Shown here: in pieces, positions 21,463-31,489 of the stretch
How the letters are laid out: every line of letters begins with the position of its first letter
Numbering within the stretch: the first letter of the stretch is position 1
Source: Phaseolus vulgaris
Lineage: Eukaryota; Streptophyta; Magnoliopsida; Fabales; Fabaceae
DNA: 64,000 nt
Reading direction: 5' to 3'
Assembly: GCF_000499845.2 (NCBI RefSeq)
Contig: NC_023749.2
Coordinates: 14,532,698-14,596,697, forward strand
Notes under the pieces: model-generated
Seen by the model: the letters and a program-made list of their open reading frames with translations, nothing else
Told to the model about the DNA's origin: nothing
The model's database searches: none
Program-made: the position numbers and the translations under genes

Positions 21463-22403
21463 CTATTTTTCTTCAATGATTTTGGATAACTTTTCTATCA
21501 TAGAAGGAGAAAAGTAATTTATCCAATCTCCTATTTCACCCTTCCGAAAGAAATCTTTGTTCTCTACAACACTAAATACACATCCTGATTTGTTAACTTC
21601 CAAATCCTTCATCGTCTCAAATCTACATAGTTTGATTATGTTTTCAATCACTGTGTCACTCTCTCCTCCTTGAGTGATGGGAGAGTCCAAGAACTCTGCA
21701 ATTCTTTTCACATGAAATATTGTATCCTCTTTAAGATCTTCATACTTTAAGAACAAAACTTTGTTTGGTCTAGTTATGTTCTCCTTCCAGTAACCTAACA
21801 TATGACTCCACCATGGACCAAACAACATTATCCCATTGCAATACTTTTCAAATGCTTCCTCGAATGATAAAGGTAAAGACTGTGACTTCATTTTAGTAAA
21901 GAATTCCCAAGCTGAAACAAAAATGTCAAATGGATTTCTACATATATAAATGATCTTGCAATTGGATTTTGTGATGGATTCAGGCAATAAAGGGAATGGT
22001 AAGTGAGTAGAAAGAAGTCTAGGCTCACCATGTTGGAGAGGGAAATAATTTGGTCATGCAAATTATGAGAATACATAAATTCAGGGAAGGGCACAAGTTG
22101 ATGAGGATTGGAAGAGAGTAATGGATGGTGGTCGAAAGAGGAAAAACGTTGATGGTTTACAATGCCAAAAGTGAGGGCTTTCAACCACGTAATACCTGAT
22201 TTTGGAAAGCTGGCAACAAAAACATCATCTTCATTTGCATGAAAATGTTTTTGAAACTTGTTCACGCCTTGAACATGAACTGTTGGGCACCAAAAGTCTT
22301 GAAATAGATATATATGGGGAGCTGCACCCAAACCCGTCTCCTTGGGAAGGGAGAGGGTTAGGTCATTTTCTTCGTTTGCTTGTTTGTGACTTGCCAAAGC
22401 CAT
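21463..22403 (-). pseudogene. Plant cytosolic sulfotransferase gene with a single frameshift
   Basis: The gene is intronless and full length for the family (about 310-320 residues). It has SLPKE near residue 17, the PAPS phosphosulfate loop FPKSGITWLKAL, the segment RLLSTHLPFPLLP with the catalytic His, the 3'-phosphate motif CRNPFDIFVSAWEFF, and the C-terminal FRKGEIGDW. These enzymes transfer sulfate from PAPS to hydroxyls of small molecules such as flavonols, brassinosteroids or hydroxyjasmonates; the substrate cannot be told here. One base is missing at about 22029-22032 (ATGGTGAGCC), just before the catalytic His, so the reading changes frame. I start at 22403 (MALASHK): the ATG at 22436 lies only about 20 bp from the TATA box. 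It could be a pseudogene or a sequencing error. Confidence 0.85.
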
Positions 22404-22452
22404 TGGAGTACCTTGAATATGAATGGATGAAAACATAGCTTAGCAAGAGATA

Positions 22453-22463
22453 GCTTTTATAGA
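22453..22463 (-). promoter_or_regulatory. TATA box of the sulfotransferase gene
   Basis: The minus strand reads CTATAAAAGC. A start of transcription about 30 bp downstream would fall near 22430, after the ATG at 22436, which favours the start at 22403. Confidence 0.6.
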
Positions 22464-22469
22464 ACTTAT

Positions 22470-24234
22470 TAAATTGATTTCTAGATTTCCAGCTTTTTAC
22501 TTGTATTAATTTATAGATTTTCCAGTTTTTTCGGAGTTACTTTTTATTCTTCCATCCTCGGTATATTCATAATCACAACCAAATATTTATTAAATAATTT
22601 TTTCAAAAGAAATATCAAATTAAAAGAAATAAAATATTATAAAAATTGTGAATATATATTAATTTTAAAATGCGAATAATAATATAAAATATTATGTATA
22701 AATATTTTAATTTTAAAAGAACGTAAAATAAAGTAATAATTTAAATGTCTTTTATAGAAAATACTTTTTTAAAAAACTTTTGAAATTATCTAACTTTAAC
22801 TTTTTATTGCGAGTATTGACATTTTATCGTGATTAGTGGACTTTCACTTTTGTGTTCATACAACATAATCAGCAATACAACAAAATGCTAACCCTACAAA
22901 AAAAAACTGACCACGTGCAATGTTTATCATAAAAACTGAAACAGCCAAAAACTAAACTGTTTTGAAAATGCAAATTAAATATGGTCCAAAAATTAGTTAA
23001 AGAAAGGGGTGGCAGACATATAATTGATAGGTGGGGTAAATGATAAATAATGAACAACACCTGCTGCTACTGTAGGGACACCAAGTTAAGGCTCACACAC
23101 TTTTTTTTTGTTTTTACTGATAAAAATTAATAAATTAAATAAAATATTTATAAGATGTTAACCTTAGAGATATATATGTTTCTTTCAAATAACAAAATAC
23201 ATCTTCTTCCACTAACATATATTTTTATGAAATCATTTACCACAAAAAAAATCCTCACTATTAACATTATAAAATAAAAACTAATTTTAAATATCAAAAT
23301 AATTAGTTATTATATAATTAAATTAAAGATCATTATATAAATTAAAAAAATATATTAATATCTAAAATAGTTTTTATTATTAATAAAATTTTATAAAATT
23401 ATTTAATTATTAATATTTTAGTTACTTACCTTTTTATATTTTAAATTAGTTTTTATTATTAATAAAACTTTATAAATTACTTAATTACTAATATTTTAGT
23501 TACTTACTTTTTTATATTTTAAATTAATTTCTATTAATTTTTTTAAAGATTAATTTAAAATTTAAAATATTAGTCGCTAAAAGTTAATTTAGATACAAAT
23601 TTATAAATTATTTTATTAATTTTTATTAATGATAAAAATCACTTTAGATATAAAAAATAATTAGTTTCTAAATTAATATCTAATTTAATTAATATAACTA
23701 AGTAATTTTGATTTTTAAATTTGATTATTATTTCATGATTTTTTATTATATAATAATATAAAAAAATATTACATGATATGTATCAGAAAACAGTTTAGAG
23801 ACTAACATTGTCATCAAATCATTTATCAGAATCCTCACTATTAATGATATAATAAAGTAAAATATTACTTTAAAATACTATTTATATTAGAAAAGAATTG
23901 GAAAAATAGTTAAATTTTAGAGATAGATTATTACAATAAATATTATTATTAATATAAGAATTATAACCTTTTTCATACAATTGAAAGAGAAAATAAAGCC
24001 TATAACTCTGTCCATTGTCAAACCAATTTCATTTTAAAGAAAATAAGTCATAATCCCCATGTTAACACGTTTAGCCAACGAATAAGATAGATTTTTTGTG
24101 CTTTCTCTTCATCAAACCAATTCATAGCTCCCAGAAAATAAACGTGTATTATTATAATTGCGTACAAATATATTAATAAGACTACTAACAAAGAAAAAAT
24201 TATCAAAATTCTACACGTAGCATTGGTAAAAAAA
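22470..24234. other. AT-rich intergenic stretch
   Basis: No gene is seen. A roughly 79-bp unit is repeated in tandem at 23368-23446 and 23447-23525 (TAGTTTTTATTATTAATAAA...TTACTTAC). Phrases such as TAGTCGCTAAAAGTTAATTT near 23572 look like worn transposon subterminal repeats. Confidence 0.6.
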
Positions 24235-24629
24235 TGTTAGATATGAAGTCAAGACCAATTGGGTTAGGCTAACTAGATACCATGTTTAGTGAGTGGGCTT
24301 AGTCATTGTACACAGTTGAAACGCAGGTGAACATTGTTTCGTGGCTTCAAGTGGGAGATTGTTGGGTATGAAGTCAGGACCAATTGGGTTGGGCTGACTA
24401 GACACATGTTTAGTGAGTGGGCTTAATCATTGTGTCCCTTTTATAATATCTATTTAAAGAGATCATTGTACTTGTAATTGGTGTGCAACAGGATATAATG
24501 AAAACCTAATAGTTGCCGTGTGGATGTAGGTTGCAGTTGGCGATCGAACCACGTTAAATCTTGTGTTGTTTATTTTCTGCAGTTGATTCGTGATTATGTG
24601 TGTTGCTTCCGCGTGCGTTTTTCCCATCA
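24235..24629 (+). repeat. Copia 5' LTR
   Basis: It runs TGTTAG to CCCATCA and contains an internal copy of the PPT and LTR start at 24347-24359 (GTGGGAGATTGTTGGG). The last 270 bp correspond to a shorter standard LTR. Confidence 0.75.
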
Positions 24630-24631
24630 AG

Positions 24632-24650
24632 TGGCATCAGAGCTTGGTTC
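24632..24650 (+). other. Copia primer binding site, initiator-Met tRNA type
   Basis: TGGCATCAGAGCTTGGTTC lies two bases after the LTR, differing by one base from the common TGGTATCAGAGC. Confidence 0.8.
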
Positions 24651-24704
24651 GTTTACACATTAGAGATCCGATCAGTAGAAATTAATCAACGAGACGTGAA
24701 AATT

Positions 24705-24852
24705 GCAGCTGTAGTAGCATCCCATAGTTAGGGTTTCACAAGGGTTGTAGTAGTGTCCCAAAGTTAGGGTTTCACATAGCCGACAATAGCGTCCCAAAGC
24801 TAGGGTTTTGCAGGGGCTGCAGCGGCGTCCCAAAATTAGGGTTTCACGGCGG
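24705..24852 (+). repeat. About 38-bp minisatellite carrying telo-box motifs
   Basis: Four units share GTAGYRGYGTCCCAAAGTTAGG and then GTTTCAC. TTAGGGTTT (or CTAGGGTTT in unit 3) is the plant telo-box AAACCCTAA on the other strand. It sits in the untranslated leader just after the primer site. Confidence 0.75.
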
Positions 24853-25229
24853 CCCAGGATTCGTGACAGCCAGACCTACGACTCGCGGCAGGCGCGTGCA
24901 GTAGGCGGTGCAACGTGCAGCGATGTGGGTCGCGACGTTGTGCAGGTGGCTTGCTCGGAGTAGGGTCGTGTCTAGGCAGTGCGACAGAGTGCGCCAGTAA
25001 GGCGGCAGATCGTGTTTCACGATGAACAAGTGCAGGTGCTTGAGGTGAGCGAGACAGCACAAAGGTGCAGTGCGATGACAGTGATGGACGACGCAAGGTG
25101 GCGCGTGCATTTTTCTGCTGGTGCAGCAGTGACGGTGCAGTGCTAGGCGCGGGGTATGGCTGTTTTTCGCTGCGGCACGAAGTTAAGACAGTTCAGTTAC
25201 TGAGCACATTAATAAAATGAATTCGATCT

Positions 25230-25980
25230 TAGCCTGACTTATGTTAGTGGGCATAAGTTTGATGATGAAGGTCAAGCTTTACTACTGCTATTGTCTTTGC
25301 CTGACAATTGGTCTGGAACGGTTACAACAGTTACCAGTTCAGCGGGATCCGATGGATTCACTTTTGAGAAGATTCGAGATCTCATTCTTGGCGAGGATGT
25401 CCGAAGAAGGAGTTGTGGGGAATTATGTAGTGAATCACTATATGTCTTCATAGGTAAGAAAAATATCAGAGATAGTGGGAGCAAGAACAAAAGGAGTCAG
25501 TCAAAGACTCAGGATTGCTCAAGTGTAACATGTTGGAACTACAAGAAGGTGGGGCATTTCAGGAATCAATGCCCAAATGATAAATAAGTCAACATTGCAA
25601 AAGACTTCGCGGACGAGGATCTTTTATTCTGTTGCGCGGATAACAGTGTGCATACCTAGGTCATGGATTCTGAAGCATTGCAGAATCTAGTTATTGGAGA
25701 CTTTGGAAAGGTAAGACTAGCAGACAACAGAACTCTTGATGTTACGGGCATGGGTGACAGTCTTGAAGACACTAGTTGGTTTCTGGACTTTGAAGGATGT
25801 CAGAGTTGTTCCAAGCTTAACGAAAATTGTGATTTCTGTTAGGCAGTTGGACGAACAGGGACATGAAGTGAAGTTCGGAAATCAGCAGTGGAAGGTTGTC
25901 AAGGGAAATCTTGTCATGGCCTGCGGAAGAAAGAAAGGTTCGTTGTATATGGTCGGATTACCGCGTCTGAGTGAGTGAGC
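25230..25980 (+). pseudogene. Copia gag end, zinc knuckle and protease/pre-integrase remnant
   Basis: The frame at 25291 carries LPDNWSGTVTTV and IRDLILGEDVRRRSCGE, the end of a copia Gag, then the zinc knuckle CWNYKKVGHFRNQC, where the second Cys is Tyr. After TAA at 25585 another frame shows VRLADNRTLDVTGMG and LKDVRVVPSLTKIVISVRQL, then GNLVMACGRKKGSLYMV, typical of the segment from protease to pre-integrase. The protease active site itself (D-S-G) is not seen. Stops and frame changes throughout show it is not functional. Beyond 25980 the main pol domains are gone. Confidence 0.8.
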
Positions 25981-26487
25981 ATCCTAGTTTAGAAGATAAA
26001 CAAAGTCTGGTTCACAGAATCTCGTGGGCAGAAGAGGGTTGTCTTTACAAGAGAGAAACCCAGAGCCATAGGTTAGATTCAGGATGAACAAGCATGGAAA
26101 GGTTCAGGTAGACCAGTTAGAGGTACTTATGACAGTGGGAGCACGGGTTGTGCTTCAGCTGAGGTTCCTAGACCACAGTGGGTTAGGAGAACCAGTATTC
26201 CAGCAGTTGAAACTTCTCCAGAAAATTTCTTGTTGAATATGGAGAGTGTTTGTTCTCAGGTTGTTCCAGGATCTGGCAGTTCCTGTAAGTGGGAGCCGGT
26301 AGGAACAGAGAACGGGTCACTGACTAACGTATTGAAACTCATGGGAGTTTTAACGAAGTCTTCAAAGTGATTAAGAAGGTTGGTGGCAACTAGAGTTGGA
26401 ACATTGAGTTCCGTCGACAGATTACAGAAGTATATGTACACAGTTGAAGCGCGGGTGAACATTGTTTCGTGACTTCAAGTGGGAGAT
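25981..26487 (+). other. Copia 3' internal remnant and PPT
   Basis: Short open pieces (for example ENFLLNMESVCSQVVPGS near 26222) are not assignable with confidence. The tract CTTCAAGTGGGAGAT at 26473-26487 is the PPT before the right LTR. Confidence 0.5.
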
Positions 26488-26883
26488 TGTTGGGTATGAA
26501 GTCAAGACCAATTGGGTTGGGCTGACTAGACACCATGTTTAGTGAGTGGGCTTAATCATTGTACACAGTTGAAGCACAGGTGAACATTGTTATGTGGCTT
26601 CAAGTGGGAGATTGTTGGGTATGAAGCCAGGACCAATTGGGTTGGGCTAACTAGACACATGTTTAGTGAGTGGGCTTAATCATTGTGTCCCTTTTATAAT
26701 CTTTATTTAAAGAGATCATTGTACTTGTAATTGGTGTGCAACAGGATATAATGAAAACCTAATAGTTGCTCGTGTGGATGTAAGTTGCAGTTAGCAACCG
26801 AACCACGTTAAATCTTGTGTTGTTTATTTTCTACAATTGATTCATGATTATGTATGTTGTTTCCGCGTGCGTTTTTCCCATAA
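26488..26883 (+). repeat. Copia 3' LTR
   Basis: It runs TGTTGGGTATG to CCCATAA and repeats inside itself at 26614 with its own PPT, exactly as in the left LTR. Confidence 0.75.
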
Positions 26884-28679
26884 AAAATTATATTACCAAT
26901 AACTATTATAATTTTATATAAAATTATATAGTAATAATAAGAATAAATCAATATTTTTTACCAACTAAAATAATGAAATATATCATATTTATAATCTTAA
27001 AATTCAAACCCTAATGCTACACTGAGATACCTAATTTTAATATTGTTATGCATCTAAGAAGTTTTTTAGAAGCTGGTTTTAAGGAAGTTTAATCCTTCTC
27101 ATGTATGAAAATATAATATAATATGAAAAAACTGTCCAATAGAAGATATCACATTCGATCTAACATGAGAAAATATAATATGAAATCTTTTTCCTTATTT
27201 ACTACAAGAAAATTATTAAATAAAAATTAATTTTAGAGATAAAAAATAATTAGTTGCTATAGTGACTAAATTAGAGACCATTTTAGAAATTCAAAAAATT
27301 TGTTAGCAAAAACCTTGGTAACTAATTAGATACCAATTTAGAAACTATTTATCAATACGGTACCGATATTTTGACACCCCTATTTGCGTTTCTCTAGAAT
27401 ACAATCATCTGGCATGGCGATTTTAATATTAAACAAATAGTGTGTGGGTCCCAGTTGCTGAGGTGGAAAAATTGAGAAAAAAAATGCATTTGAACGGTGC
27501 GTTTCTGGAATGAAAAGCGTTTGAAATGTGTGTTTGAAAGGTAGGATTCGGAAGGAAGAACATTTCGTTTGAGGGTTGTGGATTGCGAAGGGAGATCGTT
27601 TGCATTTGAGTGTTGTTGGTTGCGAACGAAGACGTGCGATTTTGTGTGCGTCATCCAGCGAAAGCAGCAGCGGGATTTGGAGGGATTAGGGTTTTCGATT
27701 GTGGCGGTTTTTGAAGGGAGAAGGAAGCATAGAAGGTGTATTGTTATCTTGAGGTGTTTAGGGTTTTCGTTTAAGAGTGTGATTTCGATTGAGGTATGTA
27801 TTTTGCTTCATTTGGTACGGGGTTATTTGTTTTATTGTTTTGCTATTGCTTTGCTTTCCGTTTTTTAGCGTTGAGTGTAGTGTAATTTCGTTTGTTTGTT
27901 TGGTGTGTGGTTTTTGAGTTTTGAAGTTTGAATGCATTTGGATTTCATTGTTTTGTGCTCTGCGAATTTGGGACTGGTTTTGAAGTTTTTGTTTGTCCAG
28001 AAGGTTAGGGACTGAGTTATTGGTGATAGAATTCAATGTGAATGTTAATGTTCTAAATTAGTAACAATGACATGGGGAAGTGGTGACCCCTTCCTTTTTA
28101 TGTGGTGACCTATGAAGCAGTTTTTGCACTGTCATGTTGTCTTACCATTATTATGTTTGTATGTCCTATTTTGGTCTTTTATTTTTTATTTTTTTGGTGA
28201 GATAGAGATGTTACTATGTTAGATGTAGGTCATAGGATTGTACGACACATGAATATTGAATTGGATTTAATTTGAACTTGAAACCATTATTGTTGCATTA
28301 TGTATGTTTCTGCAGAGTATAAAATGGCATGGAGTTGTGATAACGACCATCATTGCAGAAATCATCACATAATAGTTTTTTTAAGAAAAATAGTTTCCCA
28401 CTTTGGATCAATTAAGTGCATGTTTGTATGTAGTTACATTTAAGGTAACTGAATATTCTTCGAAAACACAATATTGTTACTTTTGACAAAAGTTATTTTT
28501 CTTGAAAAAACTATGTTAATCTTAATTAAAATGCAAATAAGCCATAACGGATGACATTTCTTATTCTAGGTATATAAAAAAATGATGGAAATTAAAGTGG
28601 AGCAATTACGAAAATGGAGAATCGAAAGTTGAATATGAAGTAAATAGGTGAAGTTGTCCCAAGGTTTCTTTTAATAGAA
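26884..28679. other. Intergenic stretch with possible CACTA-type terminus
   Basis: At 27201 ACTACAAGAAAATT resembles the CACTACAAGAAA end of legume CACTA elements, with the leading C changed. It is followed by subterminal-like words (TTAGTTGCTATAGTGACTAAA, then TTGTTAGCAAAAACC). From 27380 to 27800 the base composition becomes GC-richer, with two GGGTTTTCG words and a splice-donor-like GAG|GTATGT at 27792, like a 5' untranslated exon. No coding exon follows. The rest is featureless. Confidence 0.3.
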
Positions 28680-28700
28680 GGGGGAGGGGGTGGGTGGGGG
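28680..28700 (+). other. G-quadruplex-type run
   Basis: Four G-runs of 5, 5, 3 and 5 separated by single bases (A, T, T) stand alone in AT-rich sequence. Confidence 0.7.
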
Positions 28701-28964
28701 TCATTTTTCCATTGATAATATGCACCCACCAAAATTATATTTTTGTACACACCGTGTGTGTTGCAATGGTGGTGGATGGAAGCAAAGTTTGGTCATATTT
28801 GGTTGGTTTGGTGATGGTTTTTATTCCACGGTTTCATCTGTTTCCAGCTTGTAGAATGAATCATTAATTTGCGGTTGAAATATTATATTAACTAATAAAG
28901 GAAAATCCAAATTTATTGTTGGTAGTTCATCAATCATCATTGTAGTTATTATTTTGTCCTACCA

Positions 28965-29310
28965 AATTTTGTTCAAAGTCAAATCCTCATCCTCAAACTT
29001 CACATCTAAATTCAAAAAGGTCTACTACTAATTGATTAAATATAGTGATGTGTTCATTCATAGTAGTACCTTGTTGGTAGTCAAATCGGAACAACATTTT
29101 CTTCATTAGGAGCTTGTTCTGACCATTCTTTTTTAGAAACCTGTTTTGACCTTTCTCTTCCTCAATAGCAATATCAAGACCCTGCTGAAAAAGAGAGTCC
29201 AAGACCTCTCCTTGCCACATGCCGAAATGGCCAATGCCATCAAATATTTCCACCGCCAATTTCAAACTGGACACCGGGAACCTCAACCATGATGACGAGG
29301 AGCCCGACAC
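28965..29310 (-). pseudogene. Copia Gag N-terminal fragment with internal deletion
   Basis: From ATG 29310 the protein reads LKLAVEIFDGIGHFGMWQGE and VLDSLFQQGLDIAIEEEKG, the usual start of a UBN2-type copia Gag. It then skips roughly 50 residues to FLKKNGQNKLLMKKMLFRFD and TTMNEHITIFNQLVVDL. The family continues further; here a frame change near 29020 and the element break end it. Gag would build the particle. This copy is a relic. Confidence 0.75.
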
Positions 29311-29409
29311 CCTGGATGGAATATTTTAGACATCTTGATCTTTATTTGTCATTACAGACTCAAAATATAGTATTCAATATTACAAACAAAAATTCAGACA
29401 ACCCAAGGT

Positions 29410-29431
29410 CGAACCTTCGGCTTTGATACCA
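29410..29431 (-). other. Primer binding site, initiator-Met type
   Basis: The minus strand reads TGGTATCAAAGCCGAAGG directly after the LTR end CCCAACA. Confidence 0.75.
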
Positions 29432-29433
29432 CT

Positions 29434-29840
29434 TGTTGGGAAAATCGGGTACTTTCCCCACTAAAACAACACAACTAGTGAATTGAACTAGTTCATAACA
29501 AATGAACCAGATAGAACACTATCAGAGCTACCTGATAAATAATATTGAATACTATACTACAACAGAAAAGAAAGTAGCATAATACCAATAAATAGAGCGG
29601 AATAATAAAAGAAATAAAGAAGAAAAAAACACACCTGAAACTTGTTAACGGAGTTAAGTCAGTTTAGCCTAATCTCCGAGCACATCTGAAACAACCCAAA
29701 TTTATTAAGGTGGGAGAAGATATTACAAATTGAGATATATTACAATGAAGGAGGAGAGGTTAGTTTATAACTCTCAAACCTTCTCCCCAAACAATGAACT
29801 CACCAATGTAAGATTTGGGATTAAGCCTAAAAAGTCAACA
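29434..29840 (-). repeat. Copia LTR
   Basis: This 407-bp unit starts TGTTGACTTTTTAGG and ends TTTTCCCAACA on the minus strand. The inner end is fixed by the primer site; the outer end is inferred from the TG...CA rule. Confidence 0.65.
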
Positions 29841-30087
29841 AGATCTCGATAATAAATCATTGAAGTATTGTTCATACCAATCTCCTTGTCGTCTGTATTT
29901 GGTTGAGTATCATTTTCAAATACATGTTTTGCAAACAACTGCTAGCAATAGTCTTCTTGTAATTCTTTCTGGTGGTGTTCTTCTTAGTGCATGGAAAAAG
30001 CAACTTTGTTACTGCGTGAGGTGACAAAAATCCTACTTCCATGAGCCCCAGAATCAAGAGCTTTCTGCATTTGGTCCCATCAAGACC

Positions 30088-30165
30088 TTGTGGAGAAGCC
30101 AACCTGTGAAATGCAACTTGAAGGAAAGCAGAGAGAAGAGCAGCACCAACCAACACTGCAGCCAT
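30088..30165 (-). pseudogene. CC-NBS-LRR (RPP13-like) N-terminal scrap
   Basis: ATG at 30165 opens MAAVLVGAALLSAFLQVAFH and then RLASPQ, which matches the start of legume CC-NBS-LRR immune receptors. After 26 codons the similarity ends and no coiled-coil remainder, P-loop or LRR follows, although the frame stays open to 29872. The nearby copia element to the left (29841) may mark the break. Such receptors detect pathogen effectors. This piece cannot. Confidence 0.6.
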
Positions 30166-30230
30166 GGTAGGAATTCGGAAAGGGAGTAGAGTAGATGAAT
30201 GAAAATTGCAGCTAGTGGCAATGGCTCAGT

Positions 30231-31334
30231 GCAGGGTTAATATTCTGACTCAATTCATCTTCTTTAATGCTGCTGAATCAACATAATCATCTTTTTCTTT
30301 GATTCCCAATCAATCAATAATAATGGTCAATTTTGGTGGAAACTAGTCAATAAATAAACCCAAATGATATAACATTGCGTTTATATCTGAAAACACCATA
30401 TTATATATGACAAAGAGATTGATTTTGTAGTAATATAAGTCGTTATCTTTTGGCTCTAAATTATGAGTGTCATGAAAGTGTACAAAAGATAATGTATTAG
30501 AAAATATGTAGTGTTAAGTTTAGTTTGATTATTTACCACATAAATGTATTTTAATAAACTGTTTTTAACGACCTTTTGTTATCCTTCTTTTTGTATATAA
30601 AAATTATAACCCATTAGAGGTGGCTCTATGTACAAAACTTTTGTTATCCTTTTTTTGTTTTGTATATAAAATACGTGTGGAGTATAAAATATAGAATTGA
30701 TTATTAAAATAGTAGAGAAAGATAAATGTGATTAAAAAGTGTATCTTTGAGGATTAACGCTCAACTTTCAATAAAAAAACATATTTTTTAAATAAAAACT
30801 TCCACATATGATATGATTCCATTTATACCTATTTGAATATTTTTTACTTTTTATCAAATGCAACAACAATTTTACAATTTTACTCCGTAAATGAAGCTAT
30901 TCAAATAAACCTAAATTAATGTGATTTTTACATTGGATGTTACTTGAAACGTTTTAGAATCGTTTTAGAATGAAATTTTCTTTTTAAACTTTGAAATTGT
31001 TAAGAAGTATTGATCTATTAAAATATTCTTATCACATATTTTTCTCATATTTTTAATGATTTTTTAACTTTATATCTATTTTTTTACTTTTATATTGTGA
31101 TATCGTAAAAAAAAATAAACAAATATGTTTATCTTAATTAATATTAGATAAATTACTTGAATGAATTTTGCATCTAAAAAAATTCATTTTAATTTAAATA
31201 TTTTATTACTTTATTTATCTTAATTAGTATTTTAATTAATACAGTTTTTTAGTGATTATAGTAATATTTAACTTTTTAAATTAAATATATAGACAATCAT
31301 ATATATACTCATTTTGTTTTAACGTGATTAAGGT
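30231..31334. other. AT-rich intergenic stretch
   Basis: I see no gene, RNA or clear element in it. Confidence 0.6.
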
Positions 31335-31489
31335 ATGATTAAGAAAAATAAAGAATTGCTATAGGAGTTTTTTGATATCTTTAGACCATGGGATAACTCT
31401 GTCACTAGTGTGGAAGATATGATTAAGGAAAATAAAGAATTGCTATAGGAGTTTTTTGATATCATTAGACCATGGGATAACTCTGTCAC
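31335..31489 (+). repeat. 84-bp tandem duplication at the LINE 5' part
   Basis: ATGATTAAGRAAAATAAAGA through GGGATAACTCTGTCAC occurs at 31335 and again at 31419 with very few differences. Confidence 0.75.

Larger units (their letters stand above)
24235..26883 (+). mobile_element. Deleted Ty1/copia-type element with enlarged LTRs
   Basis: LTRs at 24235-24629 and about 26488-26883 enclose an initiator-Met primer site, a GC-rich leader with minisatellite, and gag/protease remnants. Integrase, RT and RNase H are missing. The PPT AAGTGGGAGAT precedes the right LTR. The target site is probably an A-run (AAAAA on both sides), so the duplication is not decisive. Confidence 0.8.
28965..29840 (-). mobile_element. 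Truncated Ty1/copia element, 5' end only
   Basis: On the minus strand the order is LTR (29840-29434), primer site, gag. It breaks off near 28965. No second LTR is in the window. Confidence 0.75.

Noticed and set aside
22869..23060. 63-codon minus-strand ORF in AT-rich DNA
   Set aside because: No promoter, domain or conservation; consistent with chance.
24705..24852. Interstitial telomere repeat
   Set aside because: TTAGGGTTT occurs once per 38-bp unit, not as contiguous TTTAGGG repeats; it is a telo-box minisatellite instead.
24836..25110. Overlapping minus-strand ORFs rich in His, Pro and Arg
   Set aside because: They result from the GC-rich copia leader; both frames are open because of composition, and no homologous protein is evident.
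27569..27868. 99-codon plus-strand ORF in the GC-richer patch
   Set aside because: No domain, and a donor-like GTATGT inside it; more likely untranslated exon or transposon end.
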